Shown here piece after piece: positions 1-12,567 of a stretch of DNA of 64,000 bases. Each line of letters begins with the position of its first letter. Position 1 is the first letter of the stretch. Under the pieces are notes generated by a model. The model made no database searches. It worked only from the letters and a program-made list of their open reading frames with translations, and was not told where the DNA came from. Position numbers and translations under genes: made by a program. The stretch comes from Moringa oleifera. Taxonomy: Eukaryota > Streptophyta > Magnoliopsida > Brassicales > Moringaceae. The stretch is from the NCBI GenBank assembly GCA_021397835.1, contig JAJFZO010000882.1, forward strand, positions 3,228,501 to 3,292,500, in the 5' to 3' direction.

Positions 1-5
1 ATTAC

Positions 6-2707
6 CTGGGTGCAAAATGAAAAGATTCCCCCCAGCCAAACTCATAAAAGCTGGTCACAAGATCATAGTATTTATTAACCTGAAAACCATGAGACAGATC
101 ACATAAACTGGATGCCGTTGTTCAGACAGGCCATCCATATAGAAAGCCAACTAGCACTTCCATCTTGAGCAAGAAAGCATAAGATTAGATGTGAAAAATA
201 AAAATTCTTCATGGATAAAAAGATTAATTTTCGCCAACATAGTCATAAGTTACTTAGCCATCAATTTCAGAGAGAATTAAGTAATCATTATAATTACCAA
301 ACTTATCAATCTTCTCTAAGATTCGCATGTACAAGAAGAGTTTTCCATTTATACTAAGAAGTGGCCTCCACTTGTAACTATTTTACGATGTGAATGTTGA
401 GGACAGCCTATATGGCAATTTCACCACTTATTACACAAGAAATTGCTGGCAAATGAAGGGAATTCTAATATCAAATCCATGACCCAATTGAGAAAATTGT
501 CAGGTAATTCTTTTGATGTCAAACAATTTTCAAGATCCAAGGTTTCTCCTTACCATGTCAGTGTAGTTAGCTTTTCTCTCTTCCTCCTCACCTCCATAGT
601 AGACATGATATTTCTCATACCTGAATCAACAAACTAAAACTTTTACAACAAAATTTAACAATAGCTACTATAATTAAAGAACAGCAGATCAAACCATCAA
701 GTATCCCATTCTAGGACAACCAAAAATTTTTTATAGAGGACTTACATTCAATCATTAAGCAGCTTAAGAAAATCATTCAAATATCGATCAAATGTCTGAA
801 AAATGGTTCAAAATATGCATGATTTTCCAATAATGTAGCATGAAAAAATTTATTACTAGAAGATACTAGCATCAATCTCAATATTATAAAAGCCTTACCC
901 AAAGGCATCTACATCATTGTTCTTTTATCCCTTTTTAACGATAGACACCCAAGGCCATCTTGGTACAAAGAAATTATACTGGGTAATAAAGGAAAATACT
1001 AGATTCATGTTTGTGAGACAAGAGGTCTAAGGCATACTTTCATCATACCAAAGTGAGAGCTTTCCCTGCTTTCCAGGAACTAGATATGCTGTACAATCCC
1101 ATTATTCTATATCTTCATGCATAGCACATGAACCCATGGCCAAGACAAAGAGATTCTAGTTAGTCATCCCAATTAGATACATAAATTACATGAAACATCA
1201 AGGTCTTCTTTCCCATTTTACATGAATTGAAGCACAGTAGTCTTGAAAAAATGATACCTTTTCTCAGTTCCATAATTTTATCAGTACTCTGCCTTCTCAG
1301 CAAGAAAACAAACCAAAATAACAAAAAGAAAATTCGAGCCACAGAGCAATCCTCAATCACAAGCAACTTCTGTTCACAATACTTTCATCAGCATACAGCG
1401 ACGGACTTTCATTTCACATTAAATGGAACAAAAGGAGCTTAAAGTACCGTGTTTGTGGATCATAACAAAACAAGCATTTGAAGTTATTTTTTCCCTTAGC
1501 AAAGAAATGTAATTATTACAATCGCCAGTCAAGGTTGCAGCACTCGCGATGTTCTTGAATTCCTTTTCTCTTTTTGTCTTGCTTCGTTTATTAGAGACCA
1601 AATGGAACAAATTTTTTAATTGAATTCTCAATGCTTCCATATCAAAAATTAAATGAGGTGTTTCCTTAGATAGTTAATTATAGCCAACAGTTAGGTAGGT
1701 ACTTTGGCTACAAAGAAGGAAGCTTAATACAATGAACATCCTATGGACCACATCGGTCTCTTCAAAACCAAATAAGACTTCAATTAACAAAACTTCTAAT
1801 GTACTAAGAGAGCAGATCCAGCATGAAAAAGATGCAGCCAAGTTTTGAGAAAAGAGAAAGAAATAAAATCTCATTCCTAAATAATTTTATATTTCCACTT
1901 TTGGCTGCTTTAAAACTCAAAGTCAAAAATGGATACCGCAGATTCATAGCAGAATACAATTTTTTTTTCAAAAAAATGATAGAGGAAATTTGTTTACTCC
2001 AGCACTTAGTACAATTAGTTACATGCAGGGGAAAAGAAACAGTGGGTATGCTCAATAAGCATGGACGAAGGCAAAGCCAGAATTTCAAGCTTCATGCAGG
2101 GGAAAAGATGTGAAATTAAGCTTATTCTAGGGAAAGTTTTGAGCTTAATCTACATAGAAAGTAAGATTTAAGCTTAATCTAATTTTAGAGGGAGAAAAGC
2201 ATACCTTTCAGTATTATGAGCAAACAGAACAATTGAGCTAATCCTAGGATGATTCAAAACTCAAAACATATGTAAGGAACCCAAAAAAAAAAAAAAAAAC
2301 GTTTTTGAGTCGACCGCAGCTTTAGAGAGAGAAAGGAACTCAAGCACAATCAGAGAACAAAAATAAAAAGGAAACAAAAATTAGAAGATCACTCATTACA
2401 GAAAGCCAAAAGAAAAGTAAAACAAAAGATTAAAAAAAAACATCATTTCTAGATATAGAGAGAGAACAAAAGCAACCTTCAAGAAAGAGAAACCAGAGAA
2501 TCAAGGAAAAAATAAGAGCATTAAAAATCTGCATTTTAGAGTAAGATTCAAGCTTCATTTCGTTCTCTCCTTTTTTATAAATAAAAAGAACATGATAGAG
2601 AGAGAGATAATTTTATGCGATTACTTTTCTACAGCAGAGAGGACCTCGCTTTTGTCAATCTTTCCACCAAGGCCCGATGCGAGATCCAATGCGCCAGCTT
2701 TCGACAT
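6..2707 (-). CDS. SMT1: Sterol 24-C-methyltransferase (SMT1 type), 5' three coding exons; gene runs off the left edge
   Basis: Cycloartenol C-24 methyltransferase adds the first side-chain methyl group from S-adenosylmethionine in plant sterol synthesis, at the ER. Three coding exons are read on the minus strand: 2707-2625 (27 codons plus 2 nt, starting [18 protein letters not shown]), 620-554 ([20 protein letters not shown], then TDM) and 79-6 ([19 protein letters not shown], then FHFAPR). Phases join exactly and every junction has GT and AG. The N-terminal [19 protein letters not shown] and [19 protein letters not shown] stretches are diagnostic of plant SMT1. The SAM-binding core should lie beyond position 1. 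The first coding intron is long (621-2624, 2004 nt) and holds no other gene; the second is 80-553. The 5'UTR lies above 2707. Family assignment is firm; the SMT1 rather than SMT2 call rests on the N-terminus. Confidence 0.93.
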
Positions 2708-2939
2708 TCTCGCTATTCGCCGCAACAAACTCAAAAACGAGATCTACAACACAGACAGCAAGGAAAATAAAAACCTGCCTTTGATTTCTCACGCCACAAC
2801 AATAAACGCAAAAGAAAGATAACAGAATCAGCCAAAAGTGTTTTCCAGGACACTGTCAAGGAATCACAGGTAACGTACGTCGACAAGCCCCCAGGAGAGA
2901 GTGCAGAGAGACCGAGATGCAGGGAAGAGTAGTTTCAGA

Positions 2940-2965
2940 TGATGTATTTAATATAGGTATATCAA
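2940..2965 (-). promoter_or_regulatory. Possible TATA region of SMT1
   Basis: Read on the minus strand this stretch gives CTATATTAAATAC, about 240 nt upstream of the SMT1 start codon. A transcription start near 2915 would give a 5'UTR of about 210 nt. This is only a motif match; the DNA beyond about 3100 is so AT-rich that chance TATA matches are common there. Confidence 0.25.
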
Positions 2966-3119
2966 CAGAGAGGTGGAGAACAGAAGACAAGCTGGATGGA
3001 CTCAGGAATGTGAAGAGAGAGATAGACAGAGACAGAGAACCAAATGGTCCACGTAAGCAATGGAAAAATAGGAGAAAATTAAAAAAAGGAAATAAATTTT
3101 TACTTTTAAAAATAAAATT

Positions 3120-5240
3120 TTGAATTGCCTTCTACAAAGCCACCAAATTTCTTTCAAATTTCAAATTTCCAGATATCAAAATAAAAATATTTAATAATTT
3201 ATAATGTTATGTATCAAGTTAAATATAATAAGTATTAAGAAAAATATGTATAATTTATATTTTTAATCAATTTTTTATTTTTAATTTATTTAATGTATGA
3301 TTTGTTAATTTGATTTAATGTAGATATTTTTTTTACAGTCATTATTTCTAATAAAATTTTTAGTACAGTAAATTATGTTTTAAAATTTATTACAAATACA
3401 GAGAAAAGTTAAATTATCTTCACAAAATTTTTTAATATATTTAAATAGTAAAAAAAATTTATGAATTAAAAAAATTTAATATTATAAAATTTTTAAAAAA
3501 TAATCATAAAAAATTTATAATTATAATTTAATTATTTTTTAAAAAATAAATCAAAATTAATTTTTACAAAAGTTTTAGTTTAAATAATTTATTTTTAAAA
3601 AATAATATAAAATTAATTTAATTTAAATACACTATTTTATATGTAAAATTGATTAAAAATATGAATAATATAAATTTTATTTTAATATTTATCTTAAACA
3701 TTATTTTAATTTATAATAAATTTTATTTGTAAATATTACTTACTTTAAAATTTTTAATTACTAAAATTTTATCTTTTAAAATTATCATTAACAGTCTTAA
3801 AATACCTTTTTTTTTCTTTCCTAGGTGAGTAGTTAAGATATTATTATATATAACATTTGATTTTTATTCTTTAAAAAAATACAAAATATGCACTCACTAA
3901 ATATTAAAATTAATTAAAATAATCAAATAAAAAATTATGGGCTTATTTTAGTTAATTTTAAATTAACAAAAAGAGGGTACAATATCCTGTAACGGTGCGG
4001 GGTACAACCCCGGATTTAGATGGGCCATAGTAGTGGGCCTGGACTTGTAAGGTCACTAATGGAAGGGCGGAGTTAAAGTAGTTCAGAGGGTGAAGGGCCA
4101 GACCGTCTTTTTCGATGGATTACAGAGCGAAAGCGTTCGCCACGTCAGCATAAAGTCCACGTGCAGAAAAAACACAAAGAAAGGGACAACATGCAATGTG
4201 TTTAGGTAACTGGCAACTGAACCGGCCTCTTCCCCATATCGATATAATATATATTATTTTATATTTTTTAAAAATTTTTATATCAAATTTTAATATATTA
4301 CTTAAAAATTTTAATTTATAAAAATAATTAAATTAAAATTTAATTCAAAAACAAAACATATTATTATTATTAAAATTTATATTTAAAAAATAATTCAAAT
4401 AAATTTTATATTTTATTTTAAATTAATTACTTAATTTTAGATAATATTTTGCTCATAATTTGTTTATTATATATTTTTCAAATTTTGATAATAATGTCTT
4501 TTAAAAAGATTTTTAATACTTAAAAAACTCTTAAACTTATCTATAAGCTTGAATATATATTTTACATCCACAAAAAATTTTAAATATTTTAAAATTTGAC
4601 ATAAATTTTAATTTAACTACTTTTTATTAATCAGTTTAAAAAATTTAAAGTTTAAGATAAAAATTTTAAAAATAATTTTCAAATTTTTAAATAATATTTA
4701 CATATGTGAATATTATTTACATTAGAAAAGACTCATTTATTTTTCTAGATACTATCTCTTAATAAAATATTATTTACATAATAATTTTGAGATAAATGTT
4801 GAATAATTTAAACTAAAATATTTTTAATTTAAATTATAAATTAAATAAATTATATATCCAATTTTAATTTAGTTTAAATTAAATTTTACTTTAAATAATT
4901 ATAAATTGTTTTTCATCATTCAAATTTAATAATTTTTCATTCATAAATTATTTTTTAATAATTTTTATAATCTAATATTATAATTTTTAAAAAAAGGTAT
5001 ATTCCTCAAAAATTATTTTTTTATAATAATAGTTTGAATATTTGTTGTATTTATAAAAAATTTAATTTTAAAATTTTTTAATGTAACCTGAATTAAATCA
5101 AATTAAAATATCAAATATATAATTAATTTAATTACTATCTTAAAACATAAAATAAAAAATAGATATAATTTAATTTATTTCATATGATTTTATTTTTATA
5201 AAAATAAATGTTATGAAGTCAATATCTAATAAATAATTTA
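3120..5240. other. AT-rich intergenic spacer between divergent SMT1 and PIG-B genes
   Basis: No coding region is seen. The DNA is low-complexity A/T except for the GC-richer island at about 3970-4235, which is listed separately. No transposon ends were recognised. Confidence 0.7.
3970..4235. promoter_or_regulatory. GC-richer island with site II-like GGGCC and ACGT-core motifs
   Basis: Within about 2.1 kb of A/T-rich DNA this block is of near-normal composition. It contains ATGGGCC near 4021, GTGGGCC near 4033 and a third GGGCC near 4097 (site II/TCP-like). It also holds a CCACGTCAGC element near 4140 and a CCACGTGC G-box near 4157. Such motifs are typical of plant proximal promoters, yet the island is about 1.3 kb from both flanking start codons. 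It may be a shared bidirectional control region, an upstream promoter with a 5'UTR intron, or a decayed insertion. No open reading frame was recognised. Confidence 0.4.
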
Positions 5241-5304
5241 TTTTTCAGATTAAAAAATAATTGAAATTATTCCAGAGTAATATTTTCTTCAGCACCAAAT
5301 TGTG

Positions 5305-5373
5305 ATGTCTTCCAGGGAACGCATGGGAAGGGAGCCCAGTTGCTGTAGCAGTCAGCCCACTAAGATTAAGTGA
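5305..5373 (+). other. Upstream ORF 1 before the PIG-B gene (22 codons)
   Basis: An ATG at 5305 opens MSSRERMGREPSCCSSQP and stops at 5371-5373, with a second in-frame ATG at 5323. It would lie in the leader if transcription starts before about 5300. No start site can be read, so its presence in the mRNA is inferred. Confidence 0.35.
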
Positions 5374-5471
5374 GACGGACCCAGATGCTGGAGACAAGCA
5401 ATCGTGGGACAGTATAAGCTGTTCTTCAGCTTCTAGTTGATCGACTCCTCTGTAGACAGAGGAAGACAATC

Positions 5472-5516
5472 ATGAAGTGGTCGAACTGGGTGAAGAATCA
5501 GACTGCAGGGAGCTGA
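5472..5516 (+). other. Upstream ORF 2 before the PIG-B gene (14 residues)
   Basis: An ATG at 5472 reads MKWSNWVKNQTAGS and stops 13 nt before the main start at 5530. So short a gap would make re-initiation inefficient if the uORF is used. It is probably within the leader, because the ordinary-composition DNA starts near 5280. Confidence 0.4.
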
Positions 5517-5529
5517 GGAAACGTAGCCC

Positions 5530-8500
5530 ATGGAGCAGATGGGGAAGTCCGCGGAGAATACGGGTGACAGACAAATGAAACAGAGGAAGAGTGTTGCAGC
5601 TGCTGCTTCATCAAGTGATAAAAGCCCTGATGATTTCACTGCAGAGGAAACTAAATCATCGAAATGGGATCTATTCGGCTCTTCAAGGAGAGTCTTTGCA
5701 GTCTGCTTGGCGATGCGAATAGTAAACGCCTTGTTGATTCAAACTTATTTCAACCCAGATGAGCACTGGCAGTCCCTTGAAGTTGCGCATCGTATTGTAT
5801 TCGGGTAAGCTTCAATTTAGTTTTTCTTTGAAAAAAAAATCTGATTTTTACTTTTCTTAGTCTACAGAATTGGTAATTGGCTCATGAGCCACCGAATCGA
5901 ATCTTAATTAACATTAAGCCTAATAACCAGCTCTAGCTTGAGTCGTTCTTTTACTAACGGAGTAAACGGAGCCAAATCTCAGGCAGTTTACTTAGAGGTA
6001 TTGGTTTACATTTTTGGAATAATTCCTTTAACTAGTTGAGTTTTGAGCAAAAATTCATTCATATTTTCACCTTTGCGATGGTGCATTGGTTATCAAAGTT
6101 GCGAATAGAAGGATGACTTATAGGACAGTAGTGATTGGTGTGTGTTCTGATGAATTGCATTAACAGGTATGGTCATTTGACATGGGAGTGGAAGAAGGGG
6201 ATCCGCAGCTACCTGCACCCTTTGCTGTTTGCTAGCCTTTACAAAGTTCTGGCTTTATTAGGTCTTGATACACCATGGGTCATGGTAAATATAACAAACT
6301 CTCATGTGGCTTGGGTGTTGGGTTTTGGTTTGGTAATGCATTCATTTCTTCTTTTCACTTGATTGCATCTATAAGGAGCACCGATCTTTTGCTGCATGAA
6401 ATGCTTGTGCTTCTTCTGTTGCCATTTAAAGATATAATTTTCTCCTGCCTTTTCATGCTTCACAGATAAAAGTGCCTAGGCTACTGCAATCAATATTTTC
6501 TGCTACTGGTGATTTTTATTTGTACAGATTTTCTGATGTCCTCTTTGGTCATAGTGTTGCAAAATGGACAGTATCCTTCTCTTTGTTGTGATTTACTAAA
6601 TCAACAATATAATCTGTTTATGTTCTTCTTCCCTTTATAAATGGCACTTTATCCTTCCATTATTATCATGAACGAACCATTTTGACAGATGATATACTTG
6701 ACTCCTCTCCAGCTCTTTTCTCAATTGGCAAACTGGTTCAATTTTTTCTGTTTCAATCGTACATTATCAAATTGCTTGGAGACTGTCCTTACCATTGTAA
6801 GCTTATACTACTGGCCCTGTATGCGGATCTCTTCTAGAAAGGTTCCCCTGGATTCAAGAAAGTGGGCTTTAGCTATAGCAGCTGTGTCTTGTGCCATTAG
6901 ACCAACAAGCGCTATTACGTGGTTGTATGTTGCCTTTATTGAGCTACTTTCCACACATGGTAGACTGAGATTTATTTTCTTAGAGGTGATCCCTGTTGGG
7001 TAAGTGTGATTATGTGTTTCAGTTCTCATGTATGTATGTATGGTGTATACGTGTATGCAGGTATGTTAGTTCTTACGGGACCTGTTTCTTTGCGGATGGT
7101 CACATTATTATTTCGTTTATGGTATCAGGGTTCTGGTGCTTGGACTAACATGTTTGTTGGACCGCCTGATGTGTGGCTCATGGATCTTAGTACCTCTTAA
7201 TTTTCTGAAGTTCAATTTTCTTTCCTCTGGCGGGGATTATTATGGAACTCATAAATGGCACTGGTACTTCACTCAAGGATTTCTGGTCATGCTTTTCACT
7301 TTCACACCATTCTCTATCCACGGCATTATCAAGTCTAAAAATTGGAAACTTGCTGCCCTTATTGCATGGGTTTTAGGACTTTACAGTGTACTGGGTCACA
7401 AAGAATTCAGGTACATCTGTCTGAAAGAATTCAGAACATCTCTCTAAGCCTTTGTTTCAAACTTATAGACCATGTTTATCCTCTAATCAGACTATGAGCT
7501 ACAGATTTGTGCTGCCTGTGCTTCCAATAGCTTTGATGTTCTGTGGATATTCATTAGCTGCTATCGAGAGATCTAATTCTTTACAAGGTAAGTGGAAAGG
7601 ATCTTCAAGCTCTCCCATGAAATGGCCTTCAAGATTGAGATTTGCTGTCTTCTTCTTGCTGGTCACTAACATTCCCATGGCATTTTACATGAGCTTGGTC
7701 CATCAGGTACATCAACTGCATCTCTAATTAACACCAAGCTGTGACTTTTCTTCGTTGACAAGTACTTCTCCCATTTAATGTCCAAATTGTGTTGTTCTAA
7801 TTTTCCTTTTATGGCTAAGTATAGATTTTCATGTCCCTTGCTTCCTGGATTTTTCCAAGCTTTTCATTCCCATTTCTTTGTCATCCCCATAAATTAACCA
7901 GTGTAAATGGCAGAAAAACCTTTGCAGATTTGTAATGGACTGTTTTTTTCCTTTCCTGGGTAATTAACATTAAAGCTTGCTAAACAGAGAGGAACTGAGG
8001 ATGTGATGAACTATCTATCTAGAGAAGCAAACAACAAGAAAGTAAACAGTATCGTTTTCCTGATGCCCTGCCATGCAACACCTTACTATTCCACTCTGCA
8101 TCATAACCTGCCAATGCATTTCCTGGACTGCTCACCAAGGTCACGACTCTGGCAACCAGCAATTTGTTTTCTTCTCATGCTTTTCATGTAAGTACTTGTT
8201 TTGTAATTCTTATTTCCATTTTGCACTTTGCTCAATAGAGAAGAGAAAGGAATGCTGGATGAGTCAGACCGTTTCATGATGGACCCTGCTGGTTTCGCAT
8301 CAGAACTTGCAAAAAATTGGTCTTTACCCAGTCACATTATATTATTTGATTCAGAGGAAAGACAACTGAGGGATTTTCTAATTTTGCATTCTTTCAGAGA
8401 GGTACTTACCAAAACTTGATTACCTTTTCCTTTCTTCTTCATCCCACTTTGCTTTTACCTTCACTCAAAGTTGTTAGTCTTAGCTTGCTGCTAATCCATA

Positions 8501-8594
8501 CTAATGATGGCAGATAAAAAGGTTCTTCCATGCTCACTTCAAGGTGGATCGTGAACTTCAAGCATCAGTAGTCGTATATGCAAGGACTGGGTAG
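5530..8594 (+). CDS. PIGB: GPI mannosyltransferase 3 (PIG-B / APTG1-like), nine exons
   Basis: This GT22-family ER enzyme transfers the third mannose to the glycosylphosphatidylinositol anchor from dolichol-phosphate-mannose; the Arabidopsis homologue APTG1 is needed for pollen-tube guidance. Exons read as 5530-5804, 6167-6284, 6466-6570, 6713-6999, 7129-7410, 7505-7706, 7988-8139, 8239-8401 and 8514-8594 (TAG). All junctions are GT-AG and in phase, giving 554 residues, a normal length. The luminal acidic motif NPDEHWQ lies at residues 75-81, followed by [16 protein letters not shown]. Later hallmarks are [14 protein letters not shown], the [12 protein letters not shown] segment and [18 protein letters not shown]. 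Several hydrophobic segments fit a multi-pass GT-C fold. Exon 4 could instead begin at 6689, an alternative in-frame AG adding eight codons (MIYLTPLQ). The start at 5530 is the first ATG in this frame after stops. Confidence 0.95.
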
Positions 8595-10075
8595 AGAGAT
8601 TCAGAAGTTTCTACTTCCCCTTTTCATCATAATCCAAAGATTATTGGTGATTTTTTGTTAGTTCTGGTATTTCAACATCAGATGCAACTCAAGGACGGGA
8701 GCTTTAACACTTGAACAGCAACATCTTTACTGGCCAACCTTACATTTACTACTTCATTACAATGTAACTGTAAGACCAGCATTGTTGAAGTATCACTTGT
8801 TTAAATTCTACTTTTATGATACTATAACTTTTTTGTTACCTGAATGAGATCAATGAAGAAAGCTTGTTCTCTAATACCATGACCTCAAATACAGCTTTGA
8901 TCAGTTTCTGAAACATTTGCTGTGGAAGAGTCCTATCTGTAGTTTGTGTTCTGTCTTGTCTCATTTTAGATTTCATTCTTATCTATTTTTAAAATTTCAG
9001 TTCTGTCTCCAATAACAACTAACATGTTTAATGAAATAAAATCAAGTCAAATATTGATTAAAACAATAGAAAGAAATCAATATAGTTAAAGTGTGAAGGT
9101 CAAACCATGAAACTAATCAAGAATACATGGGATTTCTCATTTTCATTGTTTGGCTTTTTTTTCCCCTATTATTAAAGGGAAAAAGTTATAAAATTTACGA
9201 AGGTAAGAAGGAGAAGAGATTGCTTTTTAGTCATTTTCCTCTTTTACAAGATTCCATATTCAGAAGTCAATTTGTAAGAGAGTTCTGTTTGTAATGGAAG
9301 ATATATCTTTCTAACAACTTTACAGCAAAGAATCTATGTATTTTGATAGGTTCACATTTTTCTTTAATGTTCCCTTCTTTCCTTCGGTACCAAAGAAGGG
9401 AATAAACTCTGCCATTGTTTCCTCCTCTGCTTTCGATCACTAGCAAGAGAAAGAAAGGGGCGTTCTTAGTATTTGGATATAGGAAGAGAAAAAGCAAAAT
9501 AGAGCATCATTACCTGCAACAGGAGACCCAGGTGCGTGAATAACAACCCTTTAATTTTCATGAAATTCAACTGTGTCTGCCTCTAGATGGATGGATCTAT
9601 GTCCTTCAGCTTCTCCGCATTTTTGGGTTTTCATGTAATCGAGAATCAAAAGTCTAATTTGACCAACTTACTGATTTTTTTTTTCTTTTGAACTAGAATT
9701 CATTCTCGGAGGGTACTCTACGCCATTTTTATGTCATAACTTAGGTTTTTAAAATCTCCCTGATTAAAAAGAGAGGGATTTTTTGTAGTTGCAATAGATT
9801 TACCTGTTGAGGCACAGACGAGCTCCTTCATTCTTGAATCAATTTTGTTTGTTTCCTTGCAATGAAGTTAATGTCCGATAATAAGATGATGAATTCAGTG
9901 ATTAGGGGACAAGAATTCAGATGCCCCATGTGTTGTTCGTATGATATGCATGCTATCTGTATTGCTTCTGTAGTTGTTACTTATTATCATTTTCTGATAT
10001 GGTTATGGGTATGTGATTCTAGTTGTCAGGAGTTAGATTGCTCAAATTGATTTTGAAGTTGCATTGCAGCTCAAG
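8595..10075. other. PIG-B 3'UTR, intergenic DNA and RLF leader
   Basis: The first several hundred bases are probably PIG-B 3'UTR. The RLF promoter and leader should lie in the second half. A possible leader intron runs from a CCCAG|GTGCGT donor at 9531/9532 to a TTGCAG acceptor at 10069, just before the RLF start. No other gene was recognised, and the small ORFs here show no protein-like pattern. Confidence 0.5.
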
Positions 10076-12168
10076 ATGGATGATGACAATGATTTCACAT
10101 TTTGTCAGGTGGGTCTAAAATTTAAATTTCATGGAGTAGATACTTGGTGAGTTTTTCATCTATCATCATGAATTCTAAACTTAAGGTTTCTGGTTGGTTT
10201 TTAGGTGGGAGCGCCAGTCAACCAAGATGGTGTAGAAACCCAGAATCTTGCTTCAGATTTAGGTGGTATTACTATTAAGGATGAATTCTTAAATGGTGTT
10301 GATGGTAATAAGAATAGTGCGATTTTGTGGAAAGATAACTTGCCAAATGATGCTACCACCAAGCAGGAGACTGTAGGTTCTTTGTCTTTCAACGTGATCG
10401 ATGCGTCATCTTCTAAACAATCTAGTGAATCTTTAAGACAAGTCCCATCTGGAGATGCTGGAACTTCAGTTAAGAATCCAGAATTGCCCAAAATTTCAGC
10501 CAGAAAACCTGCACCTCGGGCCAAGGTTCCCTTTGAGAAGGGTTACAGCCAGATGGATTGGCTTAAACTGACTCGAACTCATCCTGACCTAGCAGGTGCT
10601 TTGCAGAACTGTTTCTTGGTAAAACTATTTCCGTCTTCAGTGGTGTCTTACAGTGTTGGTTCATATGGGAAGCCAGCACGTGCAGCTAATCCTGAATTAG
10701 ACTTGTGCATTTGAATAACTCTTGATTGATTTGGAGATGTCTCAGTGAGCTTGCGAGTCATAGGTCTCATGCTTCAGAAACATATGATTTTACCTCCATG
10801 CTCAATGAAAAAAGAAAGGAAAAGGAACATAAGAGGCTTATCAACCTGTCTAGTGAATTAATGTATGAAGCATCCATTTGACTTGTGACCATGAGAATTG
10901 TTGTTTGTCCCTCAATTTTTGTGACATTGTTGTGTTCCAGGATTGAAGGGACAGTCAAATAAGAGGCTTATTTCTATGAACGAGGTCAGACAACACCAAT
11001 CTGAAGGTTCCATGTGGACAGTTCTAAAAGGGCGTGTCTATAACATATCTCCATACATGAAGTTTCACCCTGGAGGTATGACAACATGACCTTATACTGC
11101 TGAATTTCCTTTCTCAAAGCAGCTCCTGTGTCTGTTGGCAAGTCTTAGTATGATTGAATGAAATAGTCGTGTTTCGTTTGTTTAAAGTTTCATGGCTGGT
11201 TCTTACCTAGAATCATGAAACTGTGACTACATTACTAAATTTCTGCTTCAAGGCACTGATTTCATTCTTTACTGGCTTTTCCTTTTCCTGCCTTATAGTT
11301 CATGTGGAATCTATCAATTAGATAGCATCTCCAGTATTCAGTTCATGTTCAGGATCAGATTTTGCTTCCCCCTATATTTGAGAAGAAGCTAGGTAGTAAT
11401 CTTAATATAGTCCGAATTAGTAATCAGAGAAGCAGTAGTTAATCTGAAGCCACTCTTTCTTTATATCAAATTCCAGGATCTAGAAATTTTATAAACTTCT
11501 TATAAGGAGTTCCTTCCTCATGAAGTTACTTTTATCCCAATGTTGCATCTTCAGGTTTTGTGAATGTGTCCTTCTGCGGCCATAGTTTTATACATGGCCA
11601 TGTGCTATGTGCTAGATGTTGCTTGCAAAATGATTCTGGCTTCTTTTGACAAAATCCTTCTCTCAGGTGTTGAAATGCTGATGAAGGCTGTGGGAAAAGA
11701 CTGTACGACATTGTTCAGTATCCTTTTATGCAACTTATTTGTGTTTATGACAGAATTTGGTTGATAGTTTCATGATTCTGAACCTGAAAACCCTCTTGAA
11801 TGAGCATTGATGCTAGAAGTTTTCAGTCTTGGAGCCAGCTGCTTGTGCTTCATTTTCTACCTAATCAAAATTGTTCTTTCAGTGGGTGTAGCCTCAGTGG
11901 TTAGGCCGAACAGAGGCTGAAAGATGCCTGGGTTTAGTTTCCCACTGAAGTACTACCTTGTTTGAGAATGGAATATTTTCTTGACTTCCCCTGAGCCTCA
12001 CAGATTAGTCCATCAGGGCCCAAGAGCGAATCTCACTGTAACCTAAAAAAGAAAATAATGTTGTTGAGTTGCATCCTTACATTCAATTTAGACAAATACC
12101 ATGCTTGGGTTAATGCTGAGTTCTTATTGGAGAAGTGTCTGGTGGGTATGTTGGATGATAGCCAATGA
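10076..12168 (+). CDS. RLF: Cytochrome b5-like heme-binding domain protein, RLF type, five exons
   Basis: This is a homologue of Arabidopsis REDUCED LATERAL ROOT FORMATION, a cytosolic cytochrome b5-domain protein that promotes lateral root formation. Exons are 10076-10108 ([11 protein letters not shown]), 10205-10595, 10941-11075, 11667-11717 and 12092-12168 (TGA). They are all in phase with GT-AG borders and give 228 residues. A low-complexity acidic/polar N-terminus leads into [20 protein letters not shown], a conserved plant RLF stretch. The cytochrome b5 domain follows at about 149-222, with heme-ligand histidines at H184 (in FHPGG) and H207 (in KYHAWVN). There is no transmembrane tail, unlike ER cytochrome b5. 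Intron 4 carries a SINE ending about 33 nt before the exon 5 acceptor. The ATG at 10076 is chosen because it gives the family N-terminus. Confidence 0.94.
11881..12058 (+). mobile_element. tRNA-derived SINE in RLF intron 4
   Basis: The left end carries a pol III A-box-like TAGCCTCAGTGGTTAG near 11888 and a B-box-like GGGTTTAGTTTCCCAC near 11930, spaced as in a tRNA. A unique body follows, and an A-rich tail (CCTAAAAAAGAAAAT) lies at about 12043-12058. This arrangement is that of a short retroposon inserted in the sense orientation. Clear target-site duplications were not found, so the exact ends are approximate and the copy is probably old. Confidence 0.6.
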
Positions 12169-12565
12169 AGGAAGCTCAACAAGTCAAGATGTGGTACACA
12201 GCAGGGTGAATTCATCAGGCCAAGCTTACTGGACTGAGCAAATTGCGGAGATGAATCATTACATCTGATATGATTATACCTTTCAATTGACTCTGGGCAA
12301 TTTCATTATGCCATTTCAGAATACTCTCATGTACATTTGATTTATACAACATTGTCAGCTCAATACCCATATAGAAATTGCTATAATAATTTTCAGTACA
12401 GTGATGTAATGGACTTACATTTGGCAGTTTTAATTATTGCAATTGAATCCAATTTTCATGTCTTGATAGCTCTTGATGTTTGCCATTGTTTGATTAACAT
12501 ATCCTGGAAGCTGAAACATCCTGAAATCCTGAAGATTTTCATTCTGTGTCTCACAGTTCATTAAT
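12169..12565 (+). other. Probable RLF 3'UTR and intergenic DNA
   Basis: No coding region is seen after the RLF stop. The stretch is ordinary AT-rich DNA and should contain the polyadenylation site. RLF and the DUF642 gene converge here, their stop codons about 710 nt apart. Confidence 0.5.
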
Positions 12566-12567
12566 GG

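Noticed and set aside
1160..2113. Several 60-96 codon frames inside SMT1 intron 1
   Set aside because: They are A/T-driven frames on both strands with no recognisable motif or codon bias, inside a GT-AG intron.
11881..11960. Functional tRNA gene at the A/B-box sequence in RLF intron 4
   Set aside because: The cloverleaf stems do not close well and the sequence continues into a body with an A-rich tail, as in a SINE.
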